Assembly: GCF_004114915.1 (NCBI RefSeq)
Contig: NZ_CP022219.1
Coordinates: 2,634,501 to 2,698,500, forward strand
DNA length: 64,000 nucleotides
Direction: 5' to 3'
Source of the DNA: Bradyrhizobium guangxiense
GTDB lineage: Bacteria; Pseudomonadota; Alphaproteobacteria; Rhizobiales; Xanthobacteraceae
The notes below the pieces were generated by a model. It saw nothing but the letters and a program-made list of their open reading frames with translations, did not search any database and was not told the origin of the DNA. The first letter of the stretch is position 1. Each line of letters begins with the position of its first letter. Of this stretch, positions 35,556 through 44,106 are shown piece by piece. Made by a program: the position numbers and the translations under genes.

Positions 35556-36428
35556 TCACAGCCGCTTTTCGAAGAAGAGGTCGGGATAGGGATCGTCATT
35601 GAAGCGCGGGATCTCGCGCCAGCCCGTGGTGCGGTAGAGCTGGCCGGCCTCGGGCAGCGCGCTGTTGGTGTCGAGCCGCAGCAGCGTGAAGCCGAGCTCG
35701 CGCGCGGCGCTCTCGGTCGCATCCATCAGGCGCCGGCCGAGCCGCAACCCGCGGGCGGCAGGTGCGACCCACAGGCGCTTGACCTCGGCGTAGCCGTGAT
35801 CCGTCCCCTTCAAGCCGACGCAGCCGATCGGCAGCGTGTCCGAGATCGCGACGATGAAGGTGCCGCGCGGGCGGCGCATGTCCTTGGCATCGGGGTCGCG
35901 CGACAGCGAGACGTCGAAGCCTTGACTGAAGCGGCGGCCGAGCTCGGCATAGTACTCGCCGAGGCAGTGGCGCGCCTCCTCGCAGCGCGGATCCACTTCC
36001 TCCAGCGCAATCCGCTCGTGCGTCAGGGTGGAGGCGACCAGGTCCATCGCGGCCAGCAGCGCCTCGCGTTGCGAATGCTGCGCCAGGAAGCCTTCGGCCT
36101 GCGCGTTCGACAGTGCCTCGTAGGCCGCGAACTCGCGCCGGCCTGCACGCGTCAATGTCGCGACACGCCGGCGCGCATCGTCCTGATGCGCTTCGGTCTC
36201 GACCAGCCCTTCGTCCTCGAGGCTGCGCAGGAGCCGGCTCATCAATCCGGAATCGAGCCCGAGATAGTCGCGGATCTCCGCCACGTCCGAGCGCCCGTGC
36301 CCGATCGCATTGAGCACCCGTGCCGCGCCGAGCGGGCGGCCGCGCCCGAGGAATGAGGTATCGAGCGCCCCGACGGCGGAGGTGACGGCGCGGTTGAAGC
36401 GGCGAACGCGAGAGATTGGGTCCAGCAT
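35556..36428 (-). CDS. MarR-GNAT fusion: regulator plus N-acetyltransferase
   Basis: A 290-residue fusion. Residues about 1-140 are a MarR winged helix (DYLGLDSGLMSRLLRSLEDE is the recognition region, then VATLTRAGRREF). Residues about 150-290 are a GNAT acetyltransferase (EVKRLWVAPAARGLRLGRRL contains the acetyl-CoA loop). This architecture is well known among rhizobia; the substrate is not. The start ATG 36428 abuts a perfect 24-base palindrome, with no room for a normal leader, so the transcript may be very short or the start may be further in. SnoaL-like gene follows. Confidence 0.88.
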   Translation of the reverse strand: MLDPISRVRRFNRAVTSAVGALDTSFLGRGRPLGAARVLNAIGHGRSDVAEIRDYLGLDSGLMSRLLRSLEDEGLVETEAHQDDARRRVATLTRAGRREFAAYEALSNAQAEGFLAQHSQREALLAAMDLVASTLTHERIALEEVDPRCEEARHCLGEYYAELGRRFSQGFDVSLSRDPDAKDMRRPRGTFIVAISDTLPIGCVGLKGTDHGYAEVKRLWVAPAARGLRLGRRLMDATESAARELGFTLLRLDTNSALPEAGQLYRTTGWREIPRFNDDPYPDLFFEKRL

Positions 36429-36452
36429 GATATCTGACTGTAGTCAGATATC
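36429..36452. promoter_or_regulatory. Perfect palindromic operator of the MarR-GNAT gene
   Basis: GATATCTGACT and AGTCAGATATC are perfect 11-bp arms around GT. The site touches the MarR-GNAT start codon (CAT complement at 36426-36428). MarR regulators bind such palindromes in their own promoters, so autorepression is very likely. Confidence 0.82.
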
Positions 36453-36485
36453 GCCGGCAGGTCAATTCAACCGGCTGGTTGCTGC

Positions 36486-37547
36486 CTAGGTCGCCGGCCG
36501 GATCAGCTTGATGTCCTGGTCGGCGGCCCAATTTGCGACGTCTTCGCGCTTCAGTGCGGTCGCCATCAGATCCGGGAACTGGTCCGGCGTGCAGGCGAAG
36601 ACGGGAATGCCGAGGCCTGCAACCTTCGCCGACAGCACGGGATCGTAGGAGGGATGACCGGCGTCGGTCAGCGCCAGCAACACAACGACATTGATCCTGC
36701 GCGTTACCAACCGCGCCAGCCGGTCGACCAGCGCATCGGAATTGCCGCCCTCGTAGAGATCGGTGATCAGGATCAGATGCGCTTTTGCCGGCCGTTCGAT
36801 GCGCTCTTCACAACAGGCGACGGCGCGGTTGATGTCGGTGCCGCCGCCGAGCTGGACGCCGAACAGCACCTCGACGGGATCGGCGAGCTCCTCGGTCAGG
36901 TCGACGATGGCGGTGTCGAAGCAGACCAGCTTGGTTGCGACCACGGGCAGCGAGGCGATCACCGCCGCGAAGATCGAGGCATAGACCACCGAGGTTGCCA
37001 TTGATCCCGACTGATCGACACACAGGATCACCTCGTCGAGATCGACGATGCGACGCTGCTGGCGCAGGAAGCCGATCAGCCGCTCGGGTACGACCGTGCG
37101 ATGCTCGGTCTGATAATGGCGCAGATTGGCCTTGATGGTGCGCGGCCAGTCGATGTCGGCAAAGCGCGGACGATTGGTGCGCAGCGAACGATTCAAGGCG
37201 CCCCGGATTGCGTCCGCGGTGCGCCGCTCGAGCCGCTCCATCAGCTCGGCCACCACCTTGGCGATCACGATGCGGGCGGTGTCCTTGGTCTTTTCCGGCA
37301 TCACGCCGCGCAGCGCGACCAGATCGGCGATCAGGCCGACATCCGCTTCGACGGTTGCAAGGAATTCGGGCTCGAGCAGCATCTGGCGCAAACCCTTGCG
37401 CTCGAAGGCGTCCTTCTGGATCACCTGCACCACCGGTGCAGGGAAGAACTCCCTGATGTCGCCGAGCCATTTGGCGACGCGCGGAGCCGAGCCTCCGAGC
37501 CCGCCCCGATGCGCTCGACGGCCACCAGATGGTCGCGTTCGTTTCAT
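36486..37547 (-). pseudogene. 5'-truncated VWA domain protein (CoxE/MoxR-associated type)
   Basis: The last roughly 335 residues are a good VWA domain protein: CVDQSGSMATS gives the MIDAS DxSxS and FGVQLGGGTDINRAV the later conserved segment; RFADIDWPRTIKANLRHYQ lies before it. Family members usually have 60-80 more N-terminal residues and follow a MoxR-type ATPase and related genes. Here, sequence matching the family begins at GGLGGSAP (about 37505), the first 15 residues read through a LysR fragment on the other strand, and no partner genes lie nearby. This looks like a deletion remnant. The frame is open, so a shortened protein could still be made. Confidence 0.65.
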
Positions 37548-37819
37548 CGCGTACCGGCGAGGTGTTGCCGCTGGAATTCTACGTCGCTGGCTCGCTTCGC
37601 CAAATCGCGCTGCCGAGCCGGGTGCGCGTCAACAATTCGGACACCATGGCCGATCTCGCACGGCTCGGCTTTGGTCTGGCGCAGGCCCCTCGCTATCGTT
37701 TTGCCGGGGATCTTGCCAGCGGTGCGCTGGTCGAGGTGCTGGCCGACCACCCGCCATCGCCGACGCCGCTCTCGGCGCTCTACCCGCAGAACCGCCAGCT
37801 CGCGCTGCGCCTGCGCGTC
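37503..37819 (+). pseudogene. LysR regulator fragment (C-terminal ligand domain only)
   Basis: In frame from about 37505: DALDGHQMVAFVSSRTGEVL, then DTMADLARLGFGLAQAPRYR and LVEVLADHPPSPTPLSALYP. This is the end of a LysR-type effector-binding domain; the helix-turn-helix half is absent. It stops matching after LALRLRV at about 37819, after which the frame continues into non-homologous sequence to 38044. It is truncated on both sides and abuts the truncated VWA gene. Confidence 0.75.
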
Positions 37820-38387
37820 GGAAACGTCGTATGTGTCGCGGTAACCCGGCCCAAGGAAGAGGGGCGTATCGCGATCGTCACGAACGCGGGTCGGGCGGCG
37901 GTGGACGCAGGTGACATCGGCGCGAAGAGCTTCGCAGGGCGGAGAGCCGTGAGCGAGAGTGTCGCGCATACGACCGGTGTGATCGGCGTACGGCAAAATC
38001 GTGTGGTCCTGGCGCCCGCAGGCTGGCGTCAAGTCTCGCGGTGATGTGGCGGCCCGACCGGGCACGCGCATCAGTCATCCGAGAAGGCGACGGGGGCAAT
38101 AGTGCAACGCTCCCCGGGGAGAGCACGACATAAGCCGTCAACCCACTGCGCAGGGAAGGCCGGGATGTCCTGGCTACACCTGTATGCCGCTGTGCAGCTT
38201 CTTGTTACGCAGGATTTCGCACAGTGGACCTCGGGTGGCAGCGGGCTCCCGGTCTTCCCTGCGCCCTCTTTCAATTACGAGGGTGAAGAGACGAAGCAAA
38301 GCTCGGGCGAGATGCGCCGCGAGGCTGCGAAGGCATGTCTGCAATGGAGAGGCTTGCTGCACGAGCGACGCCGGTACTTCTTGCTCC
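37820..38387. other. Non-coding stretch of repeat debris
   Basis: Several open frames exist here on both strands, but none looks like a protein family. The composition and phrases such as GTGTCGCGGTAACCCGGCCC (37832-37851) and AATGGAGAGGCTTGCTGCAC (38343-38362) resemble sequence that I recall as widespread, degenerate repeat DNA in Bradyrhizobium genomes. It links the LysR fragment to a short palindromic repeat. Confidence 0.45.
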
Positions 38388-38465
38388 GTCATTGCGAGCG
38401 CAGCGAAGCAATCCAGAATCTTTCCGCGGAGGGGTTCTGGATTGCTTCGTCGCAAGAGCTCCTCG
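38388..38465. repeat. Dispersed palindromic repeat, copy 1
   Basis: Begins GTCATTGCGAGCGCAGCGAA, then AAGCAATCCAGAA, which pairs with TTCTGGATTGCTT on the far side. A related copy is at 40266-40380. The two flank the acetolactate-synthase-like gene. Confidence 0.75.
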
Positions 38466-38571
38466 CTGGTGGATGCAGCCGCGCGCCTCTTTGTGAGTTG
38501 TGCCCGTCTCATGAGCCGTTACCATGTGCTCGCGCCCGGGAACACGGGAGCTATTCTCAAGCGGAGGCGAC

Positions 38572-40236
38572 ATGATCGGGCAGGAACGAAAGGTGAAGGG
38601 ATCCGACCTGTTCGTGGCGGCCCTTGAGAATGAAGGCGTCGATCGCATCTTCGGCGTTCCCGGCGAGGAAAATCTCGATGTGGTGGAATCGCTCCGCACG
38701 TCCAAGATCGAGTTGGTCCTGACCCGCCACGAGCAGGCCGCCGCCTTCATGGCCGCCACCCATGGCCGGCTGACCGGCAAGCCAGGCGTTTGTCTCTCGA
38801 CGCTCGGTCCTGGTGCGCTGAACCTGTCCACCGGCGCGGCCTATGCGCATCTCGGCGCGATGCCGATGATCCTGATCACCGGCCAGAAGCCGATCATGAG
38901 CAGCCGGCAGGCGCGCTTCCAGATCGTGGACGTGGTCGCGACCATGAAGCCGCTGACGAAACTGTCGCGGCAGATCGTCAGCGCCTCCAGCATTCCGACG
39001 GTGGTGCGCGACGCGTTTCGCGTCGCGATGGAGGAGCGGCCCGGGCCGGTGCATCTCGAGCTGCCTGAGGACGTCGCCGGCGACGAGGTGCCCGGCGTTC
39101 CCGTGATCCCGGTCCATCCGATCGAGATCCCGGTCGCCCATCGCGCCGCGCTCGACCGCGCCGCCGAGATGATCTTGGCCGCGAAGCGCCCGCTGGTGAT
39201 GATGGGCGCGGCAACCAGCCGGCCGCGATCGACCCACGGCATCGCAAGCTTCGTGCGACGCACCGGCATTCCGTTCTTCACGACGCAAATGGGCAAGGGC
39301 ACCGTGCCCGGCGGCACCAATCTCTACATGGGCACCGCCGCCCTGTCCGAGCGCGACTATGTGCACGATGCCATTGACGCCGCCGACCTGATCGTTGCGA
39401 TCGGCCACGACCCGATCGAGAAGCCGCCCTTCATCATGGGACCGTCGGGGCCGAAGGTCATCCACGTCAGCTATACCTCGGCGAGCGTCGAGCAGGTCTA
39501 TTTTCCGGACGCCGAGGTCGTCGGCGACGTCGGACCGAGCCTGGAGCTGCTCGCCGACCGGCTCGAAGGCAAGCTGCCGCAGGCCGCGGCGCTGCTGCCG
39601 CTCAGGGAGGAAATTCTCGGCCACATCGCCGACCGCGCCACCGAGGCGCGCTGGCCGCCGACGCCGCAACGCATCGTGCACGACATCCGCCAGGTGATCC
39701 CGGAGAACGGTATCGTCGCGCTCGACAACGGCATGTACAAGATCTGGTTTGCGCGCAACTACCGCACCCGCGTCGCCAACACGCTGCTGCTGGACAATGC
39801 GCTGGCGACCATGGGCGCCGGCCTGCCGTCCGCGATGATGGCCGCCATGCTCTATCCCGACCGCCGCGTGCTCGCGGTCGCCGGCGACGGCGGCTTCATG
39901 ATGAACAGCCAGGAGATGGAGACGGCGGTCCGCCTCAAGCTCAACCTCGTCGTGCTGGTGCTCGAGGACAACGCCTACGGCATGATCCGCTGGAAGCAGG
40001 CGGTGGATCATTTCGCCGATTACGGTATGACCTTTGGCAATCCGGACTTCGCGCTTTACGCCAAGGCCTACGGGGCGAAGGGGCATCGCATCGAGAGCAT
40101 CGACAGCTTTGGCCCGACGCTCGACGCCGCCTTTAGGGAAGGTGGCGTGCATCTGGTCTCGATTCCGATCGATTATTCGGAGAATGTGCGAGTGCTCGTG
40201 GACGAGCTGCGCGCGCATGAGAAGGCGAAGGCGTGA
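38572..40236 (+). CDS. Thiamine-diphosphate enzyme, acetolactate synthase large-subunit family
   Basis: A 554-residue enzyme of the acetolactate synthase/benzoylformate decarboxylase superfamily. N-terminal domain: IFGVPGEENLDVVESL and TRHEQAAAFMAATHGR (catalytic Glu in RHEQ). C-terminal thiamine-diphosphate motif: GDGGFMMNSQEMETAVRLKLN (GDG to N, about residues 457-477). There is no regulatory small subunit next to it, so it is probably not the anabolic AHAS (inference); a pyruvate or 2-oxoacid carboligase is possible. Start ATG 38572 follows GGAGG by 4 bases. Dispersed repeats flank the gene on both sides. Confidence 0.88.
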   Translation: MIGQERKVKGSDLFVAALENEGVDRIFGVPGEENLDVVESLRTSKIELVLTRHEQAAAFMAATHGRLTGKPGVCLSTLGPGALNLSTGAAYAHLGAMPMILITGQKPIMSSRQARFQIVDVVATMKPLTKLSRQIVSASSIPTVVRDAFRVAMEERPGPVHLELPEDVAGDEVPGVPVIPVHPIEIPVAHRAALDRAAEMILAAKRPLVMMGAATSRPRSTHGIASFVRRTGIPFFTTQMGKGTVPGGTNLYMGTAALSERDYVHDAIDAADLIVAIGHDPIEKPPFIMGPSGPKVIHVSYTSASVEQVYFPDAEVVGDVGPSLELLADRLEGKLPQAAALLPLREEILGHIADRATEARWPPTPQRIVHDIRQVIPENGIVALDNGMYKIWFARNYRTRVANTLLLDNALATMGAGLPSAMMAAMLYPDRRVLAVAGDGGFMMNSQEMETAVRLKLNLVVLVLEDNAYGMIRWKQAVDHFADYGMTFGNPDFALYAKAYGAKGHRIESIDSFGPTLDAAFREGGVHLVSIPIDYSENVRVLVDELRAHEKAKA

Positions 40237-40265
40237 TTGATGGGAGGCGAAACTGTTTCCACATC

Positions 40266-40380
40266 GTCATCGCGAGCGCAGCGAAGCAATCCAGAATCGT
40301 TCCGCAGAGGCCGTCTGGATTGCTTCGTCGCCAGCGCAAAATTGCTTCGCAATCTTGACGCGGGCTCCTCGCAATGACGG
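40266..40380. repeat. Dispersed palindromic repeat, copy 2
   Basis: Begins GTCATCGCGAGCGCAGCGAA, with AAGCAATCCAGAAT near the left and TCTGGATTGCTTCGTCGC in the centre; a tail with CTCCTCGCAATGACGG closes a longer inverted arrangement (GTCATCGCGAG against CTCGCAATGAC). It is longer than copy 1 by an internal segment. Confidence 0.75.
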
Positions 40381-40432
40381 AATATGCCGACCAGCCGAAG
40401 TGCTATAGCCACCCCAGCCATAGGAACATGAA

Positions 40433-40780
40433 ATGACCCGCATTCGTTGTGTCACCGAGATGGGCATGGGCGTCGACGTCCATGGCCGGGACGCTACCAA
40501 GGCGGCGAAACGGGCGGTGTCGGATGCGATCCGGCATTCCAGCCTCGGCTTCTTCCGGATGATCGGCAAGACCGCAAACGACATGTTCGTGGACGTCACG
40601 ATCGGGGTGCCGAATCCGGAAGCCGTCGACAAGGAGGCGGTCGCCAAGGAGCTGCCTTACGGCACGGTGACTGTCACCACGGTCAAGGGCGGGCTTGAGA
40701 TTCCCTCGGCCACGGAAGTCGCGAACGACCCCATCCTCATCGCCAATGCGGCGGTGATCGTCAGCTTCGACAAGGACTAG
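40433..40780 (+). CDS. Lin0512 family protein
   Basis: A 115-residue protein matching the Lin0512 family, whose members are small, widespread and without known function. Typical sequence: CVTEMGMGVDVHGRDATKAA and MFVDVTIGVPNPEAVD; the fold is thought to be alpha/beta. Start ATG 40433. It is 4 bases upstream of the GNAT gene start, so the two are probably translated from one message. Confidence 0.82.
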   Translation: MTRIRCVTEMGMGVDVHGRDATKAAKRAVSDAIRHSSLGFFRMIGKTANDMFVDVTIGVPNPEAVDKEAVAKELPYGTVTVTTVKGGLEIPSATEVANDPILIANAAVIVSFDKD

Positions 40781-40784
40781 GCCG

Positions 40785-41477
40785 GTGTCCGAGAGCGATG
40801 AGGCGCTGCTGGATCGCCCGATCTGGAGCGCGCTGACGACGAGCCAGAAGCATCTGGCCGAGGGTGGCCCACGGGCGCTCCGCTACCCCGCCGATATGAC
40901 GCCGTTTGCCGACATGGTCGACATGTCCGCGGCGAGCTTTGCCGCGCTCCGCGATCTCTTGTCGGGTCCACAAGTCGCCGCGCTGTTCACGACGGAGCCG
41001 GTCGAGATGCCCGCCGGGTTCAAGGTCGTGCTGGCCGAGACCGGCGAGCAGATGATCGGCTCTCCCGCCGACAGTTCGCTCCGCGATGCCGAGATCGTCA
41101 CGCTGGGGCCGGCCGACGTGCCTGCGATGACGGCACTGACGGAGTTAACCAAGCCGGGGCCGTTCGCGCCGCGCACCCATGAGCTCGGCACGTTCCTCGG
41201 CATTCGCGCCGGCGGCGAGCTGGTCGCGATGACGGGCGAACGGATGAAGCCGGGAAAGTTCGTCGAGATGACAGCCGTGTGCGTGCATCCGGACTATCGC
41301 GGGCGCGGCTATGCGCAGGCGCTGTTAGCTGCGGTCGCACGACGAATCGAGGCGCGCGGCGAAATTCCGTTCCTGCACGTGTTTTCGAGCAACAGCTCTG
41401 CGATCGCGCTGTACCGTCGGCAGGGCATGCGGATCCGGCGTCGGCTGTACGTGACCGCGTTCATGAGGGAAGGATAG
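40785..41477 (+). CDS. GNAT family N-acetyltransferase
   Basis: A 230-residue protein with an FR47-type GNAT domain in the C-terminal half: VEMTAVCVHPDYRGRGYAQA contains the acetyl-CoA binding loop, and HVFSSNSSAIALYRRQGM the closing helix. The N-terminal 100 residues form a second, less conserved half. The start is GTG 40785. The acceptor is unknown. The pairing with Lin0512 is not a context known to me. Confidence 0.82.
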   Translation: MSESDEALLDRPIWSALTTSQKHLAEGGPRALRYPADMTPFADMVDMSAASFAALRDLLSGPQVAALFTTEPVEMPAGFKVVLAETGEQMIGSPADSSLRDAEIVTLGPADVPAMTALTELTKPGPFAPRTHELGTFLGIRAGGELVAMTGERMKPGKFVEMTAVCVHPDYRGRGYAQALLAAVARRIEARGEIPFLHVFSSNSSAIALYRRQGMRIRRRLYVTAFMREG

Positions 41478-41550
41478 CTCCGCTCCGGGCGGCGTTCATT
41501 TCCTGTGAATTTTCGTTATATCCGTCCCAACCACAAATTCGGGGAGACAC

Positions 41551-42735
41551 ATGGACGCCAGGGTCAGCGATTTTTCCGCCGTACGGACGGCGATGCAGCG
41601 CTACGTCGATCAGGAGATCATCCCGGGCGCGTCCTGGGCGGTGCTGCGCGGGCGCGAGGTGGTGGACCAGCAATGCGTCGGCTTTGCCGATCGCGAGGCG
41701 AACGCAGCGCTGCGGCCCGACCACATCTTCCGCGCGTTCTCCAACACCAAGATCTTCGTCACCTGTGCGGTCATGCTGCTGGTCGAGGAAGGCCGGATCG
41801 GTCTCGATGACCCCGTCGAAAAGATCCTGCCGCAGCTCGGCAATCGCAAGGTGCTGAAGCAGGATGCTTCGAACCTTGCCGATGTCGAGCCGGCGAAAAG
41901 CCCGATCACGATCCGCCAGCTCCTGACCCACACCTCCGGCCTCAGCTACGGCATCTTCGATCCCGGCACGGTGCTGTTCAAGGGTTACAACGAGGCGCGC
42001 GTGCTCAATCCGCTGACGCCGCTCAGCGATATGATCGACAAGCTCGCCGACTTGCCGCTGTCCTATCATCCCGGCACGGCCTGGGAATATTCGGTGGCGA
42101 CCGACGTGCTCGGCCGCGTCGTGGAGGTCGTCTCGGGCAAGTCCCTCGATGCCTTCCTCAAGGCGCGCATCTTCGAGCCGCTCGGCATGACCGACACCGG
42201 TTTCTACGTTCCCGAGGCACAGCAGGGCAGGCTGGTCGCGCTCTACAATGGGGCCGATGTGCTCGATCCCATGAAGCCCGGCCTCACGCGCGCGGACGAT
42301 CTGCCGTTTCCCCAAGCCTATCGGCGGCCGTTCCCGCGCCTCTCGGGCGGCGGCGGCCTGGTCTCGACCTTGCCCGACATGCTTGCGCTGGTCCGCGCGC
42401 TGCTGCCGGGCTCGGACGCGCTGTTGAAGCCGCAGACGCTGCGGCAGATGATGACGAACCAGCTGCCCGCGGGTCAGACCATCCGTTTCGCCAATCTCGG
42501 TCCGATCCCCGGCAAGGGTTTTGGCCTCGGCGGCGCAGTCACCTTCGCGCCGACGCCATTCGATCCGCCGAACTCCACCGGTGAATTCCAGTGGGGCGGC
42601 CTGGCGGGCACCCATTGGTGGATATGTCCGGAGGCCAATACCGCCGGCGTGCTGATGGCCCAGCGCTATATGGGCTTCTGGAATCCGTTCTTCTTCGAGT
42701 TCAAGCGCCTGACCTACCAGGCCGTCGGAGGCTGA
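41551..42735 (+). CDS. Beta-lactamase-family serine hydrolase
   Basis: A 394-residue protein of the class C beta-lactamase/esterase family. FSNTKIF carries the SxxK catalytic pair, YSVATDVLG the Tyr-containing motif, and HWWICPEAN near the C-terminus is a possible HxG-like third motif. No signal peptide is seen, which argues for an esterase or amidase rather than a beta-lactamase. Start ATG 41551 has GGGGAG upstream. It is unrelated in close sequence to the other hydrolase at 28640-29887 apart from the fold. Confidence 0.85.
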   Translation: MDARVSDFSAVRTAMQRYVDQEIIPGASWAVLRGREVVDQQCVGFADREANAALRPDHIFRAFSNTKIFVTCAVMLLVEEGRIGLDDPVEKILPQLGNRKVLKQDASNLADVEPAKSPITIRQLLTHTSGLSYGIFDPGTVLFKGYNEARVLNPLTPLSDMIDKLADLPLSYHPGTAWEYSVATDVLGRVVEVVSGKSLDAFLKARIFEPLGMTDTGFYVPEAQQGRLVALYNGADVLDPMKPGLTRADDLPFPQAYRRPFPRLSGGGGLVSTLPDMLALVRALLPGSDALLKPQTLRQMMTNQLPAGQTIRFANLGPIPGKGFGLGGAVTFAPTPFDPPNSTGEFQWGGLAGTHWWICPEANTAGVLMAQRYMGFWNPFFFEFKRLTYQAVGG

Positions 42736-42830
42736 CGACGAAAAATTTGCCTGTCGCCGCGAATCCTTTTCGGCCGGCGCGCCCTCTTGGTGGTCGAGGC
42801 AGTCAGCCTCGACTTGGCTCGGAGGATGCG

Positions 42831-43040
42831 ATGGCATTTTACAGGAAGAACATTGGCGGCCTGCAGCAGACGGTGCGGATCGCCTTGGGCGTCGCGGTAG
42901 CGGCCGCGGCATTCGTTTATCTCGCCGGCGCGACGGCGTGGCTGGTCGCACTCGGCGGTGTTGTTTTCGCACTGACCGGCCTCGTCGGTTATTGCCCGAT
43001 GTGCGCGATGGCGGGGATCGGACGAGGAGGCGCGTCGTGA
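42831..43040 (+). CDS. DUF2892 family small membrane protein
   Basis: A 69-residue protein with two membrane helices (VRIALGVAVAAAAFVYLAGA and VALGGVVFALTGLVG), preceded by KNIGGLQQ, the standard DUF2892 opening. It ends with CPMCAMAG, with two cysteines after the second helix, a common feature of the family. The start has GGAGG upstream. The stop overlaps the sigma factor start (GTGA). Some members are fused to rhodanese domains. Confidence 0.8.
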   Translation: MAFYRKNIGGLQQTVRIALGVAVAAAAFVYLAGATAWLVALGGVVFALTGLVGYCPMCAMAGIGRGGAS

Positions 43041-43552
43041 GTGTGGCCGCGATCTCGCCGAAGCTGTTCGAAGCCGCGCGGCTTGGCGATCCCCATGCGA
43101 TCGCCTCGCTGCTCGAGACCGCACAGCCGGACATCCGCCGCTACGCGCGCGCGACCTGCCGCAGCTCCGCGGATGCCGAGGATGCGACGCAGGAGGCACT
43201 GTGGATCCTGTTCCGCCATGTCGGCACGATCCGCTCGCTGCTGGCATTTTCGGCCTGGCTGTTCAGCGTGGTTCGGCGCGAATGTTTGCGGCTTGCGCGG
43301 AAGGCCGGGCTCGCGCCGCCGACCGATGACGGGGAGGGGGCCCTGCTGTCGCGTCCTGAAGCCGAGCTGCGGCTCGACGTCGCCGCGGCTTTCGAGGCGC
43401 TGCCGCCGCATTATCGCGACGTCGCGCTGATGCGCGACGTCAAGGAAATGACCATCGATGAAATTGCCGATGCACTCGGTGCGTCCAGGCAGACGGTCAA
43501 GGCGCGCCTGCACCGGGCCCGCGCCCTGATGCGCGAATATCTGACGAGATGA
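43037..43552 (+). CDS. ECF-type RNA polymerase sigma factor
   Basis: A 171-residue sigma-70-family factor of the extracytoplasmic function type. Region 2 is seen in SSADAEDATQEALWILFRHV and the following FSAWLFSVVRRECLRLAR; region 4 in RDVKEMTIDEIADALGASRQ then TVKARLHRARALM. The GTG start at 43037 overlaps the stop of the DUF2892 gene. No anti-sigma factor gene lies beside it, so the small two-helix protein may serve as membrane partner; that is inference. The promoters it would serve are unknown. Confidence 0.88.
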   Translation: MSVAAISPKLFEAARLGDPHAIASLLETAQPDIRRYARATCRSSADAEDATQEALWILFRHVGTIRSLLAFSAWLFSVVRRECLRLARKAGLAPPTDDGEGALLSRPEAELRLDVAAAFEALPPHYRDVALMRDVKEMTIDEIADALGASRQTVKARLHRARALMREYLTR

Positions 43553-43830
43553 GGGACCATTGAACGAAAAGGAAAAGAATGGAGTGATGTGAGCGGGAGA
43601 CATCGCCTCGCGGCAAACCGAGTTACAATAATTCGATCGCGGCGCTGTCGACGCGCCGCACGTTGCGAACCCTTTTGGGTTCGCTCTGCCATCGGTGTCC
43701 GGCTCATCGCCTCGTTCCCTCCGGCAGGCCCCGCGCACTTGGGCACGCGCCTTCTCGGCGCGAGCCCCGGGATCCGGGTCTCCCGTTCCGGCCATTGCCG
43801 GGTTGTTCGGTTGGGCCGCGCGGCGGGCAA
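43553..43830. other. Intergenic region downstream of the sigma factor gene
   Basis: No supported gene. It contains a perfect 8-bp hairpin, GCGAACCC-TTTT-GGGTTCGC (about 43666-43685), and other GC-rich palindromes (CCCGGGATCCGGG at 43767-43779). Open frames on both strands lack family sequence. Confidence 0.45.
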
Positions 43831-43866
43831 CAAAAAACCCTCCGGAGCGGCAGGCTCGGGAGGGTC
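43831..43866 (-). terminator. Rho-independent terminator (minus strand)
   Basis: On the minus strand ACCCTCC pairs with GGAGGGT (43859-43865 and 43837-43843), followed by a run of six T. The stem and U-tract are well formed. It would end a transcript that enters from the right. Confidence 0.75.
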
Positions 43867-43959
43867 CGTGAGAAGCGGACGATCGATCTTGCGGTCAGGC
43901 AAGATCGCTCCCATGAGCCGGGCATGCGATGTCGAATAGCTTCGGGCTATTCGGCATGC
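43831..43959 (-). ncRNA. Candidate structured small RNA or orphan leader
   Basis: Three stems follow each other on the minus strand: an extended hairpin at 43959-43922 (GCATGC arms around CGAATAGC/GCTATTCG), a perfect 9-bp hairpin at 43907-43884 (CGATCTTGC/GCAAGATCG), and the terminator at 43866-43831. No minus-strand gene follows within 7 kb that the leader could control except by reading antisense into the sigma gene. I do not recognise the RNA family. Confidence 0.5.
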
Positions 43960-44106
43960 GGACAATTCTTTCGTAGCGGAGTGACATCGCTCGGTTCATG
44001 GTGTCTGTCGCAAACGGAAGTGCTTGCGAGGGCGCGGGACATGCGCCCGCAACTTGCGGATGTCAAGCGAGACGCGCGCGGAAACGGAAATTGACGGACG
44101 CATGAC

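Noticed and set aside
38102..38627. Two overlapping plus-strand frames before the carboligase gene
   Set aside because: They read through repeat DNA; no family sequence or good start.
38557..40218. 553-codon minus-strand frame opposite the carboligase gene
   Set aside because: Shadow frame; the plus strand has the thiamine-diphosphate motifs.
28640..42735. The two beta-lactamase-fold genes as antibiotic resistance genes
   Set aside because: Neither has a signal peptide, and both resemble the esterase/amidase branch of the fold.
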